A program made the translations under genes and the position numbers. A stretch of 50,068 bases of DNA from Embleya sp040605455 (GTDB taxonomy: Bacteria > Actinomycetota > Actinomycetes > Streptomycetales > Streptomycetaceae), in NCBI RefSeq assembly GCF_040605455.1, contig NZ_JBEXCV010000057.1, positions 1-50,068 of the forward strand, in the 5' to 3' direction. Positions 39,851 to 49,695 of this stretch are shown here, in pieces. The notes beneath the pieces were generated by a model. It was not told the DNA's origin. It ran no database searches and was given only the letters and a program-made list of their open reading frames with translations. Position 1 is the first letter of the stretch; every line of letters starts with the position of its first letter.

Positions 39851-40622
39851 CCAGGCGCTACCTGTGGCGTGAACTGCCCTGCCAGGTGATCACGTTCGTG
39901 GAAAAGGCAACCGGGCCCATCCTCTCGGTCGAGTCGATCGCCGGGCCCCACACCAGTTCCTTCGCCGCGCTCGTCGGCACTCCCGCCGGCCTCGTGTTCG
40001 TCAAGGCTGCCGAGGAGGCCACCGCCCCCCTGTCCGCCCGGGCCCAGACCAGCGAGATCGCGGCGAGTGCCGTCACGGGCGTGCTGTCTCCGCGCCTGTT
40101 GCACCACGGCGCGGTCGACGGTGGCGGGTCCTCGTGTTCGAGCACGTCGAGGGTCGGCCGGTGCGGCTGTGTCTCGGCTCGCCCGACATGGCTCAGGTGG
40201 TCGGCGTGGTGGATCGCATCGGGCGCGTCCAACCGGGTCGCAGTGCCGGGTTGCCCACGCTGGTCGGTCGGCTGCGAGAGCACCTGCCGCCCGCCCGGTC
40301 CGGCCCGCTGTGCGGCAACCGCCTCCTGCACACGGACCTGACCTCGGCCAACATGATCATCCGATCCGACGGCCGACTCTCCGTCGTGGACTGGGGCCAG
40401 GTGGCGCTGGGCCCACGGTGGGCGGAGATCGGTTACCTCGGTGCGGCGTTGTTGGGCGAGGGCCACAACCTCGGTGAGATCCGTCGCTGGATGTGGCGAT
40501 TCCCCGACTGGCGCCGTACACCCCTCACCGCCCGCCGAGCGCTCGCCGAGGCGATGATCGGCCACACCGACGGCCGCGACACCTGGTGGATCAGCCTGGT
40601 CGAACCGCCCATCGCGGGCTGA
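39847..40622 (+). pseudogene. Aminoglycoside phosphotransferase-like kinase, frameshifted
   Basis: The first frame, from GTG 39847, covers the N-lobe (GLVFVKAAEEA, SPRLLHHGAVDG). The C-lobe continues in another frame from about 40126: VLVFEHVEGRPVRL, NRLLHTDLTSANMIIR (Brenner motif HTDLxxxN), LSVVDWGQVALGPRW (metal Asp) and EIGYLGAALL. At 40121-40126 the sequence GACGGTGGCGGG would read Asp-Gly-Trp-Arg with one extra T, so a single-base loss explains the break. All catalytic residues survive on the two sides. It is either a recent pseudogene or a sequencing error. The start overlaps the preceding gene (GTGA). Confidence 0.75.
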
Positions 40623-40964
40623 CGCGCGTCCCGGCCCCTCGGCCGCAGGAGGCTGCCCCATGGAGACGGCATTCCGTCGCGATTGCCGCAGGTGGCCGCC
40701 TGGTGCGGGTCCGAGGCGATTCGGCGGCGTGCCGTGGTGCTGTTCGGCCCGTGGTCGGCGGGTTCGACGCGCGTAGGGCCGAGGTGATGGCCGCGGAACC
40801 GACACAATCCCGCAGCGTGCTCACGCGCATCGGATCTGCGAGGCACGTAGGCGGAAGCAGCTCGCATCTGCAAGGATGATGGCCCGCATGCGGCGGCTTC
40901 TGCCGGCGTATACGGGTATCGGCTTCGCTCTGTGCGGGAGGCGCTCGTGGTTAGGATCCCGGCC
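40623..40964. other. Stretch without a convincing gene
   Basis: About 340 bases between the frameshifted phosphotransferase and the MerR/TOBE gene. Short open frames exist on both strands, but none has a start with a ribosome-binding site and a protein-like sequence. The last 100 bases are less GC-rich (ATCTGCAAGGATGATGG, GTATACGGGTATCGG) and probably carry the promoter of the molybdate genes. Confidence 0.5.
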
Positions 40965-41393
40965 GTGAACATGTTCGGGATCGGCGATGCGGCGGCTCTG
41001 CTCGGAGTGAGTGCGGACACGGTGCGGCGGTGGGTGGACTCGGGTCGGCTCGACGCGCGGCGGGACGAGAACGGTCGGCGGGTTGTGGAGGGTGCGGCGC
41101 TTGCCGCGTTCGCCCGCTCGGTGGCGGCCGGCGACGCCCGCGCGGACAGCGAGCGGCTCGGTTGGTCGTCGGCGCGCAACCGCTTCCGCGGCATCGTCAC
41201 CGACGTCCGCAAGGACACGGTGATGGCCCAGGTCGAGATCCAGGCCGGGCCGTACCGGGTGGTCTCGCTGATGAGTGCCGAGGCCGCGGACGAACTCGGC
41301 TTGGAGGTCGGGGTGCTCGCCACGGCAGTGGTGAAGTCGACGAATGTCATGGTGGAGCGGACCGAGGGCGCGCGCGAGCACTCCCTCGAATAG
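40965..41393 (+). CDS. MerR/excisionase-type DNA-binding protein with a TOBE (molybdate-binding) domain
   Basis: A 142-residue protein starting at GTG 40965 (ATG 40971 is the alternative). The N-terminus is a short winged helix, FGIGDAAALLGVSADTVRRW, then DENGRRVVEGAALAAFAR. The C-terminal part is a Mop/TOBE domain: NRFRGIVTDVRKDTVMAQVE, IQAGPYRVVSLMSAEAADEL, VLATAVVKSTNVMVER. This layout is the small ModE-like molybdate sensor of actinobacteria. It precedes modA by 17 bases and is the first gene of the molybdate operon, whose expression it probably adjusts to molybdate supply. Confidence 0.85.
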   Translation: MNMFGIGDAAALLGVSADTVRRWVDSGRLDARRDENGRRVVEGAALAAFARSVAAGDARADSERLGWSSARNRFRGIVTDVRKDTVMAQVEIQAGPYRVVSLMSAEAADELGLEVGVLATAVVKSTNVMVERTEGAREHSLE

Positions 41394-41410
41394 CGGGGAG
41401 TGCACACACG

Positions 41411-42268
41411 ATGGGCGCAATGGGCACGGTGCGGGCCGGACGTGCGGTCTCGGCCGCGCTGCTCGCGGGGGCGTTGATCACGCTCGCCGGATGCGGCAGC
41501 GACGACAAGGACAAGGACGACAAGAAGGTCGGCGGGGCCACGCCGCCGGCCGGCGCCAACGCCTCCGCGCCCGCCGCCGACGCCAAGCAGCTCAAGGGCA
41601 CCGTCAACGTGTTCGCCGCGGCCTCGCTGACCGAGACGTTCACCGCGCTGGGCAAGCAGTTCGAGGCCGCGCACCCGGGTGTGACGGTCAAGTTCAACTA
41701 CCTCGGCAGCTCGGCGCTGGCCGCGAGCATCGACCAGGGCGCGCCCGCCGACGTGTTCGCCTCGGCCGACGAGAAGAACATGAAGCTCGTCACCGACGCC
41801 AAGAACGCCGACGGCACGCCCACCGCGTTCGCCAAGAACACGTTGCAGATCGCGGTGGCGCCGGGCAACCCCAAGAACATCAAGTCGCTCGCCGACCTCA
41901 AGCAGAACGGCCTCAAGGTCGCCCAATGCGCCTCGCAGGTCCCATGCGGCGCCGCGGCCAAGACCGCTCTCGACGCGGCCGGCGTCAAGTTCACCCCCGC
42001 GACGCTCGAACAGGACGTCAAGGCCGCGCTCACCAAGCTCACCCTCGGCGAGGTGGACGCCGCACTCGTCTACCGCACCGACGTCAAGGCGGCGGGCGCC
42101 AAGGCGGTCGGCGTGGACTTCCCCGAATCCGCGCAGGCGGTCAACACATACCCGATCGTTCCGCTCGCCAAGGCGCCCAACGCCGACGCGGCCAAGGCGT
42201 TCGTGGCCTTCGTGTTGTCCGAGCCCGGCCGCACGGCCCTGACGGCGGCGGGCTTCCAGGCACCGTGA
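41411..42268 (+). CDS. modA: Molybdate ABC transporter substrate-binding lipoprotein
   Basis: A 285-residue lipoprotein. It starts at ATG 41411 with GGGGAG eleven bases upstream. The signal peptide ends with the lipobox LAGC (Cys at about residue 28), followed by an Asp/Lys-rich linker. The ModA fold follows: LKGTVNVFAAASLTETFTAL, FNYLGSSALAASIDQGAPAD, VFASADEKNM, NTLQIAVAPGNP, VAQCASQVPCG, VDAALVYRTDV, and YPIVPLAKAPNADAAKAFV. The serines in AAASLT and GSSALA are those that bind the oxyanion. Its stop overlaps the modB start by four bases (GTGA). Confidence 0.95.
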   Translation: MGAMGTVRAGRAVSAALLAGALITLAGCGSDDKDKDDKKVGGATPPAGANASAPAADAKQLKGTVNVFAAASLTETFTALGKQFEAAHPGVTVKFNYLGSSALAASIDQGAPADVFASADEKNMKLVTDAKNADGTPTAFAKNTLQIAVAPGNPKNIKSLADLKQNGLKVAQCASQVPCGAAAKTALDAAGVKFTPATLEQDVKAALTKLTLGEVDAALVYRTDVKAAGAKAVGVDFPESAQAVNTYPIVPLAKAPNADAAKAFVAFVLSEPGRTALTAAGFQAP

Positions 42269-43151
42269 TCGAAGCTCCCCAGGTCCCCCACGGCGAGCGA
42301 GCCGGACGCGCGCGGGCCATCCGCACGTGGGCCCAGCGCCGGCCCGCCGTACGCGAGCGGGCCGAACGCTCCCGACGCGGCGGCGCACCGTTGGCACTGC
42401 TCGTGCCCGGCCTGATCGGCCTGGTGTTCCTGGTGCTGCCGCTGGTTGGTCTGCTGGTCCGGGCGCCGTGGAGCGACCTGGGGAGTCAGCTCGGCAGTAC
42501 CGAGGTCCGCGAGGCGCTCAAGCTCTCGCTGTTCACCGCGACCGTGGCCACCGGCATCGTGCTGGTCCTGGGTGTCCCGCTGGCCTGGCTGCTGGCCCGG
42601 ACCGACTTTCCCGGCCGCCGGCTGGTCCGCGCACTGGTCACGCTGCCGCTGGTGTTGCCGCCCGTGGTGGGCGGTGTGGCGCTGCTCCTGGTGCTCGGCC
42701 GCAAGGGCATCGTCGGCGAGTGGCTGGACGACACCTTCGGCTACACGCTGCCGTTCACCACGACCGGCGTGATCGTGGCCGAGGCGTTCGTGGCGATGCC
42801 GTTCCTGGTGATCAGCGTCGAGGGCGCGCTGCGGGCGGCCGACCCGCGCTACGAGGAGGCCGCCGCGACGCTGGGTGCGTCCCGCTGGACCGCGTTCCGC
42901 CGGGTGACCCTGCCGCTGATCGCGCCGGGCGTGGCGGCCGGCGCGGTACTCGCATGGGCGCGCGCGCTCGGCGAGTTCGGCGCGACCATCACCTTCGCCG
43001 GCAACTTCCCGGGCAAGACCCAGACCATGCCGCTCGCCGTCTACCTGGCCCTGGAAAGCGATCCGGAGGCGGCGATCGTGCTCTCCCTCGTGTTGTTGGC
43101 GGTGTCCGTGCTGATCCTGGCCGGCCTGCGCGAGCGCTGGATGACCACCTC

Positions 43152-43155
<4 letters not shown>
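42265..43155 (+). CDS. modB: Molybdate ABC transporter permease
   Basis: A 296-residue membrane protein starting at GTG 42265. The basic N-terminal tail of about 45 residues is longer than in E. coli ModB. Membrane helices follow (LALLVPGLIGLVFLVLPLVG, LSLFTATVATGIVLVLGVPL, LVTLPLVLPPVVGGVALLLV, VIVAEAFVAMPFLVI, a helix near 42930 and LSLVLLAVSVLILAGL). The permease EAA loop, which contacts the ATPase, is EEAAATLGASRWTAFRRVTL. LGEFGATITFAGN is a ModB/CysT signature. It overlaps modC by four bases. Confidence 0.94.
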
Positions 43156-44333
<1,178 letters not shown>

Positions 44334-44370
44334 GCGGTGCACCCGGCGCAGGCGCCCCGCCGTCCCCGGG

Positions 44371-44443
44371 CGCGCTGACAGTCCCGGGCGCGCTGACAGT
44401 CCCGGGCACGACGATCGTCCCGGGCACGACGACCGTCCCCGGG
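44371..44443. repeat. Four tandem 18-bp units between modC and vsr
   Basis: CGCGCTGACAGTCCCGGG occurs twice in a row (44371, 44389) and is followed by two variants CACGACGATCGTCCCGGG (44407) and a 19-base copy at 44425. A degenerate fifth begins at 44444 and runs to the vsr start. In one frame they spell GALTVP GALTVP GTTIVP GTTTVP. No gene in that frame is supported. Confidence 0.85.
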
Positions 44444-44468
44444 CGCGATGACAGTGCGACCGTGCACC

Positions 44469-44900
44469 ATGGTGTCCGTGAAGAGCCTGACCACCACGGA
44501 AGCGACTCGCGCGCGGATGAGTCGCCAACGCAGCAAGGACACCGGCGTCGAGGTCGCGTTGCGGCGCCTGCTGCACGCCATGGGCCTGCGCTACCGCGTG
44601 CACCGCCGCCCGCTCAAGGGCGTCCGCCGCGAGGCGGACGTCGTCTTCGGCCCGACGAAGGTCGCCGTCTACGTCGACGGCTGCTTCTGGCACGGATGCC
44701 CGAAGCACGCGACCTGGCCCAAGCGCAACGCCGATTTCTGGAAGACCAAGATCGAGGGAAACCGCACCCGCGACGCGGACACCGACCGACGGATGGCCGA
44801 GGCCGGTTGGCTGGTCGTACGCGTCTGGGAGCACGAGGACCCGGTCACCGCAGCGGCCAGGGTTCGGGATGCCGTGATCGCGAGGCGCGTGGCCGGCTAA
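44469..44900 (+). CDS. vsr: Very short patch repair endonuclease
   Basis: A 143-residue protein starting at ATG 44469. It has the Vsr motifs in order: RMSRQRSKDTGVEVALRRLL, LRYRVHRRPL, the catalytic Asp in EADVVFGPTKVAVYVDGCFWHGC, the WPKRNADFWKTKIEGNRTRD segment and WLVVRVWEHEDP. Vsr nicks next to T:G mismatches formed when 5-methylcytosine is deaminated, so the methyltransferase gene ten bases downstream is its natural partner. The histidines and cysteines in FWHGCPKHATWP would bind the structural zinc. The ribosome-binding site is poor; the 18-bp array runs right up to the gene. Confidence 0.92.
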   Translation: MVSVKSLTTTEATRARMSRQRSKDTGVEVALRRLLHAMGLRYRVHRRPLKGVRREADVVFGPTKVAVYVDGCFWHGCPKHATWPKRNADFWKTKIEGNRTRDADTDRRMAEAGWLVVRVWEHEDPVTAAARVRDAVIARRVAG

Positions 44901-44909
44901 CCTGTCCGC

Positions 44910-46013
44910 ATGGCACGACCCATCACCATGATCGACCTGTTCGCGGGCTGCGGTGGAATGACGTCCGGATTCGCCGCCGCGAAGGGCTTTCGGCCGGTCA
45001 TGGCGGTCGAGTGGAACCTGCACGCGGCCGCGACCTACGCCGCCAATTTCGGCGAGGCGCACATGCGCTGGGGCGATATCGCGGAGATCCCGGACAAGGA
45101 CATCCCGCGTGCCGACCTGATCATCGGCGGCCCGCCCTGCCAGGGCTTCTCCAACCTGGGCAGTCGCAACGTCGAGGACCCGCGCAACAAGCTCTGGAAG
45201 GAATACCTGCGCTTCGTGCGCCGGGCCAGGCCCAAGGTGTTCGTCATCGAGAACGTGGACCGCTTCCAGAAGTCCGCCGAGTTCGCGCTGTTGCTCGCCG
45301 AGGCGCAGCCCGGCGGCCTCCTGGAGGGGTACGTGCTGACCGACGCGCTGCTCCCGGCGGTGGACTACGGCGTCCCGCAGCGCCGCAAGCGCGCGATCGT
45401 GATCGGCTCCCGGATCGGCGAGATCGCCGTCCCCGAGCCGACCCACGGCTCCGGCCGGCCGCAGCGCTGGAATACCGTCCGGGACGCGATCGAGCACCTG
45501 CCGCGCGTGCCCGGGACGACCAGCCTGCCCGTCTCGAAGACGGAGTTCTTCGGCCGTAGCGTGCCCGGCGTGTTCAAGGAGGCCGACCTGCACCTGGCCC
45601 GCACGCCGATCGAGCGCTCGCTGCTGCGCTACGACTGCGTCCCGCCCGGCGGCGGCCGCTTCGACCTGCCGGACCACCTGCTGCCGGACTGCTGGCGGAA
45701 CAAGAAGACCGGTACGACGGACGTGATGGGCCGGATGCGCTGGGACCACCCGTCGCTGACCATCCGGACCGAGTTCTACAAGCCGGAGAAGGGCCAGTAC
45801 CTGCACCCGCAGTGGAACCCGGACGACCCGACCGACCGGGTCAACCGCCCGATCACGCACCGCGAGGCGGCCCGGCTCCAGTCCTTCCCGGAGACCTTCG
45901 TGTGGTGCGGCTCCAAGACCGAGATCGCCCGACAGATCGGCAACGCGGTGCCGCCGCGGCTCGCGGAGGCGATCGCTCGGCATCTGAAGCCGCGGTTGCA
46001 GGCGGCGCGGTAA
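44910..46013 (+). CDS. DNA (cytosine-5-)-methyltransferase
   Basis: A 367-residue C5-methyltransferase. Motif I DLFAGCGGMTSGF (AdoMet), motif IV GGPPCQGFSNLG with the catalytic Cys, motif VI IENVD, motif VIII QRRKRAIVIGS, a target-recognition region of about 130 residues, and motifs IX-X (THREAARLQSFPETFVW, QIGNAVPPRLAEAIARHL). All essential residues are intact. The recognition site cannot be read from the sequence. No restriction endonuclease is visible in the neighbourhood. It may thus be an orphan methylase protected by Vsr, or a restriction-modification system that has lost its nuclease. Confidence 0.94.
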   Translation: MARPITMIDLFAGCGGMTSGFAAAKGFRPVMAVEWNLHAAATYAANFGEAHMRWGDIAEIPDKDIPRADLIIGGPPCQGFSNLGSRNVEDPRNKLWKEYLRFVRRARPKVFVIENVDRFQKSAEFALLLAEAQPGGLLEGYVLTDALLPAVDYGVPQRRKRAIVIGSRIGEIAVPEPTHGSGRPQRWNTVRDAIEHLPRVPGTTSLPVSKTEFFGRSVPGVFKEADLHLARTPIERSLLRYDCVPPGGGRFDLPDHLLPDCWRNKKTGTTDVMGRMRWDHPSLTIRTEFYKPEKGQYLHPQWNPDDPTDRVNRPITHREAARLQSFPETFVWCGSKTEIARQIGNAVPPRLAEAIARHLKPRLQAAR

Positions 46014-46168
46014 CGCGGAGCAAGGGCGGCAGGGCGGGAACAGGTGTCGTAGCCAGAGCCGAGGCGCGGTGGAGCGAGCAGGCTCGGTAGCGCGAGAGCC
46101 GGCGCCGTGACGCGAGAGCCGGCGTGGCAGGGCGAGGGCTCGGAGGGATCGCTCCCGCCGGCCGAGGC

Positions 46169-46849
46169 TCAGGTGCTCGGGGTACCTTCGGCGTCGCTCG
46201 CCTCCGCGTCCAGGCCGTACATCCGCGGTGGCAACTGCTGCTCCGCCCAGTCGAGGTCGGCGTCCAGGTCGAGCCAGATCCGGTCATGGCGGTCGGCCGG
46301 AGCGTCGAGGTGGATCGCGACCCACGTGAAGATGCCGCACACGGTGGTCCGGGCCCGGTCCGGCGCGGCGATCTGGGCGGCGAACCAGACGGCCACGCCG
46401 GCGCGGGTGGGGATCAGGTGCTGCTCGTCGTCCGGGGCCGGTCGGCCGGTGGTGGCGCAGCGCGGCGGTTCGAGGATCTTCATCCAGGTCAGCGTGGCGC
46501 CGGGAGCCTGGTCCTCGAAGCATTCGGTGACCGACTCGCGGATCGCGCCGACCGGGTCCTCGCCGAGCCAGCCGAACCACGCGTCGTTCTCGACCAGCTT
46601 GGCGAAGTCGTCCTGCGGCGGCCCGTGCCGCGGGTTCTCCCGGTACTCGCCGGTCAACAGGCCGTCCGGCCCGACCACCCACGCGCCGCGGATCGCCTCA
46701 CCGGGGACATAGCCGTTGGGGTCGTCGGCGAATGCCGGGTCGATCTCGGCGACCGAGCCGCCCGGGCTCTGCGCGGCTGCGGCGAGCAGTCCCGGGTCGT
46801 CCGGGACCTGGCGACGCGTCACGGATTCGCTCGCCGAGGACTCGCCCAT
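46169..46849 (-). CDS. Hypothetical protein; possibly type VII secretion-associated
   Basis: A 226-residue soluble acidic protein; ATG 46849 is preferred because GGGAGAG lies upstream (a GTG at 46858 is too close). Its centre, IDPAFADDPNGYVPGEAIRG, AWVVGPDGLLTGEYRENPRH, resembles the domain of actinobacterial proteins named type VII secretion system-associated, which have a conserved D-P-x-F and a W/A-V-V-G..G strand. Other ESX genes are not in view. The C-terminal part has ATLTWMKILEPPR and VCGIFTWVAIHLDAP. The family assignment is tentative. Confidence 0.6.
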   Translation of the reverse strand: MGESSASESVTRRQVPDDPGLLAAAAQSPGGSVAEIDPAFADDPNGYVPGEAIRGAWVVGPDGLLTGEYRENPRHGPPQDDFAKLVENDAWFGWLGEDPVGAIRESVTECFEDQAPGATLTWMKILEPPRCATTGRPAPDDEQHLIPTRAGVAVWFAAQIAAPDRARTTVCGIFTWVAIHLDAPADRHDRIWLDLDADLDWAEQQLPPRMYGLDAEASDAEGTPST

Positions 46850-47002
46850 GTGTGCCACTCTCCCGCGTTGTCGATGGCGTACCGGGTCGATCGGTTCGGC
46901 CCGGGACGGGTGCGCAATTCTCGCGCATGCGGCGCGGGCCCGGCCGACCGGCCCGCGACGGGGCCGGTACCCCGCCGAGGTGGATCCGACGGTGCCGGCA
47001 GG

Positions 47003-48418
47003 TCAGCGGCCCCACGCGGTGGTGATCGCGGCGGTGTACCCGGCGGCACGTTCGCGGGCGTCGGCGGCTTCCGCGGGTTTGCCCAGGGCGTCGGCCAGGC
47101 GCGCCCGGCCGAGCCAGTTGTACGGGCTGGTCGGACGCACGTTGACCCGTTCGCTGAGCAGCGTCCGGGCCAGATCGTGCCGGTCGGCCCGCAGCGCCGC
47201 CTCGACCAGGGTCTGCTGGATCGCGTCGCGCTGGGCGTGGCTGCCGCCGTAGGTGTTCAGGCGGTGCCGGATCGGGACGAGGGTGTCGACGGTGTCCGCG
47301 TACCGTCCCTGCTCGAAGGCCACCAGCGCGCGGCAGACCGGCAGGCCGACCTCCGCGGTCATCGCGTGGTTGGCCACGCCCGGGTGCGGATCGGCGAGCC
47401 AGGTCTCGCGGTCACGGACCACCGCCTGCGCGTCGGCGATCCGGCCGGCGCCGAGGTAGGCCATCACCGCGTGGGTGTCGTTGAACGCGTAGTACGGGCC
47501 GTCCGCGCGGGCCGCCCACGCGTCGGCGAGCCGGTTCCAGCGCCCGGCCTGCCGGCTGCCGACGAGGTGGATGCGCCACAACAGGGCCGAGGCGTCCAGG
47601 AGTTCCATCGCCAGGCCGGCGGACTTGTCGTGGTGCAGGACCGCGTCGTAGACGGCCAGCGCGCGGTCGATCGCACCGGCCTCGATCGAGAACAGGCCGT
47701 AGTGCCACCAGTTGTGCACGTTCAGGTAGTTGCCGCCGGTCCAGTCGGCGGTGCGGGCATCGAGGTAGCGGATCCCCTCGGCGAACCGGCCCTGCATCTC
47801 GTACGTGTGCACGATCGCGTGGATCGCCCACACGTCGCGCGGATTCGCCGCCACGGCGGCCAGCCCGGCCTGTTCGGAACGCGCGTAATGGCCGGCCTCC
47901 TCCAGGCCGAACGCGGCCATGCCCAGCACCGGCCCGTAGTGCGGATCGTCTCGATCCCACGCGCTGAGGGCGCCGCCGACCCGGTCGCGCAGCCGGACGG
48001 CGTCACCGGTGAGGAAGTCGATCTGATGGCCGATCAGCAGCGCGAGCGCGTCCCGGGGATACGCCACGACCACCTCGTGCAGGATGTCGCCGGCCAGGTG
48101 GATGTCGCCCGCCAACCACGCGTCGGCGGCCCGCATGTGCGCGACCTCGCGGGCGCCGACCCTGGTCGGGGTGGGCACGAAGGCGGCGTAGCGCTCGCGC
48201 GCCGCGCCGGCATCGACCGACTCGGTGCCCAACAGGCCGAGATAGGCCGCGAATGCGTTTGCCATCGGTGCACCCGGGTCGGCCGACAGCGCCGCCTCGA
48301 CCTCCGTGCTCACCTCCGGCCGGAAGAACAGCAGCGCGTCGAGCGCGCGTTCGTAGTGCCGGATCGCCTCCGGGCCCATGCCGGACAGTTCGAGCCCGTG
48401 CCGATCCACCGTGCTCAT
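47003..48418 (-). CDS. TPR protein of the TTC38 family
   Basis: A 471-residue soluble protein starting at ATG 48418, close to the 469 residues of human TTC38. It consists of TPR-like helix pairs from end to end: EAIRHYERALDALLFFRPEV, AADAWLAGDIHLAGDILHEV, YPRDALALLIGHQIDFLTGD, VWAIHAIVHTYEMQGRFAEG, NVHNWWHYGLFSIEAGAIDR, LLDASALLWRIHLVG and HAVMAYLGAGRIADAQAVV. The WAIHAxxHxxEMxGR segment is diagnostic of the family. Function is unknown; members occur in bacteria and animals. No enzymatic domain is present. The next minus-strand gene starts 150 bases downstream. Confidence 0.85.
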   Translation of the reverse strand: MSTVDRHGLELSGMGPEAIRHYERALDALLFFRPEVSTEVEAALSADPGAPMANAFAAYLGLLGTESVDAGAARERYAAFVPTPTRVGAREVAHMRAADAWLAGDIHLAGDILHEVVVAYPRDALALLIGHQIDFLTGDAVRLRDRVGGALSAWDRDDPHYGPVLGMAAFGLEEAGHYARSEQAGLAAVAANPRDVWAIHAIVHTYEMQGRFAEGIRYLDARTADWTGGNYLNVHNWWHYGLFSIEAGAIDRALAVYDAVLHHDKSAGLAMELLDASALLWRIHLVGSRQAGRWNRLADAWAARADGPYYAFNDTHAVMAYLGAGRIADAQAVVRDRETWLADPHPGVANHAMTAEVGLPVCRALVAFEQGRYADTVDTLVPIRHRLNTYGGSHAQRDAIQQTLVEAALRADRHDLARTLLSERVNVRPTSPYNWLGRARLADALGKPAEAADARERAAGYTAAITTAWGR

Positions 48419-48480
48419 CGTGGGGTCCTTCCGTCGCGACGATCGACATCGATTAAACACGGCGGGAAGAGCGCTCGGGG

Positions 48481-48590
48481 TCAGGACGCGGCGGCCTGCC
48501 ACGCGTCCTGGCACCGGTAGCGGTTGTTGTGCCCGGCCTTCAGGACGGCACGCAGCCGGGCGAGGTCGGGGGTGTCGGCCGGCAGGCGCA
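48481..48590 (-). pseudogene. C-terminal fragment of an unknown gene
   Basis: A minus-strand frame ends at TGA 48481 with LPADTPDLARLRAVLKAGHN, then RYRCQDAWQAAAS. It looks like the natural end of a protein, but coding character stops after about 35 residues, where the truncated regulator on the other strand begins. I do not recognise the family. Confidence 0.35.
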
Positions 48591-49029
48591 GCCGGTCATC
48601 GAATCGCCGCTTCCCCCGGAAAGCGGCGTATCGCTCGCCGACACCCGCGCCTGGGCGCCGGCCCGCCTCGACGAACCGCTCACCCTGGCCGACCTCGCCG
48701 CGCACGCGAACACCAGCGTGCGCACCCTGACCCGACGCTTCCACGCCGAGACGAGTCTCAGTCCGCTGCAGTGGCTGCTCCATCAACGGGTGGACCGGGC
48801 GCGGGAGTTGCTGGAGACCACCGCCCTGTCGATGGAACTGGTGGCCCACCACAGCGGGATCGGCACCACCGATTCGCTGCGCAAACACCTCGTGCGCCGC
48901 ACCGGCCTGACCCCGAGCGGCTACCGCGCGGCGTTCACCCGGATCCCGGCCGACCGTGCCGATGTCGCCGGCGCGGCTGCCGCCTCCCGCGCCGCCCGGC
49001 TGAACGGCCGTCGACGGGTCGGCCCCTGA
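48590..49029 (+). pseudogene. GlxA-type AraC regulator, C-terminal fragment
   Basis: The + frame to TGA 49029 holds a complete AraC DNA-binding domain: LDEPLTLADLAAHANTSVRT, LTRRFHAETSLSPLQWLLHQ, RVDRARELLETTALSMELVA, IGTTDSLRKHLVRRTGLTPS, YRAAF. The linker QAQPVIESPLPPESG before it matches the junction that follows the DJ-1/PfpI amidase domain in GlxA-type regulators, but the amidase domain is gone. The frame is open back to 48529, where it overlaps a minus-strand gene fragment. A protein consisting of just the DNA-binding domain might still be made from a GTG or ATG upstream. Confidence 0.65.
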
Positions 49030-49067
49030 TCGCTTGTCAGCCGGCGGCCGCGTCGGGCTGACGTTTC

Positions 49068-49090
49068 CGGCGCCGGGGAGCCCGGCGCCG
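49068..49090. terminator. Hairpin in the 414-base space before the DUF6400 gene
   Basis: CGGCGCCGGG (49068-49077), loop GAG and CCCGGCGCCG (49081-49090) form a perfect 10-bp stem. It follows the AraC fragment by 39 bases. The rest of the space from 49091 to 49443 holds no convincing gene; part of it (49120-49180) is relatively AT-rich and may contain the promoter for the pair of small genes downstream. Confidence 0.5.
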
Positions 49091-49443
49091 CTCCAGGCGG
49101 TCGGTTCGGAGATGGAGAGGCTTCGATTTGCCCTACTCGCGCCTCGAACGACCACAACCTTTACTTTCTGCAACGGTCTGTTGCCTCTCCGTGCGGCGGG
49201 CTCGGTCCATTCCGGGGGCAAGTCGTGAAGTACGTCATAGTGTGGTGATCCGACGATGCCTGGCATTCGGGGCCTGCCGCCGGCAACGGCCCACCCCTGT
49301 CGGCCGATCCGAGGGCGGCCCATCGGCGGGCCGGGTGGAGCGTCGCGCCGGTCCGGACCGGGGTGAATCGGGCCACCCTTCCGCACGGCCGCGGGCGCCT
49401 GATACAGATGGGCGAGTTCCACCGACACATCGGAAGTCTCGCC

Positions 49444-49695
49444 ATGAACCAGGACAACACTGCCGACCTCGTTCCCTTCACGATCGACCTGACCTTCGAG
49501 GAGGCCCGGCGACGGGCCGAGGTCGTGGCCGCGCTCGGGCCCGACTGGGACCCGGTGGCCGCCATCCGAAGCGAAGACGAAGCGTTCGCCCTCCTCTATT
49601 CGGGCCTGGACCCCGAGCAGCAGCGCATCCACGACATGCTGGTGGCGGCCGGGGTCCTGCCGGGGGAGGAGCCGGGTCGTGCGGCTGCCCATTGA
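49444..49695 (+). CDS. DUF6400 family protein
   Basis: An 83-residue acidic protein starting at ATG 49444 with GGAAG upstream. The sequence LVPFTIDLTFEEARRRAEVV, ALGPDWDPVAAIRSEDEAFA, LLYSGLDPEQQRIHDML agrees with my recollection of the streptomycete DUF6400 family of unknown function. It is helical, with no membrane segment. It overlaps the next gene by 17 bases, so the two are translationally coupled. Confidence 0.75.
   Translation: MNQDNTADLVPFTIDLTFEEARRRAEVVAALGPDWDPVAAIRSEDEAFALLYSGLDPEQQRIHDMLVAAGVLPGEEPGRAAAH

Noticed and set aside
40875..40965. Upstream extension of the MerR/TOBE gene or a separate small gene at 40876
   Set aside because: Frames here lack a ribosome-binding site and have an atypical composition; the helix-turn-helix starts naturally at 40965-40971.
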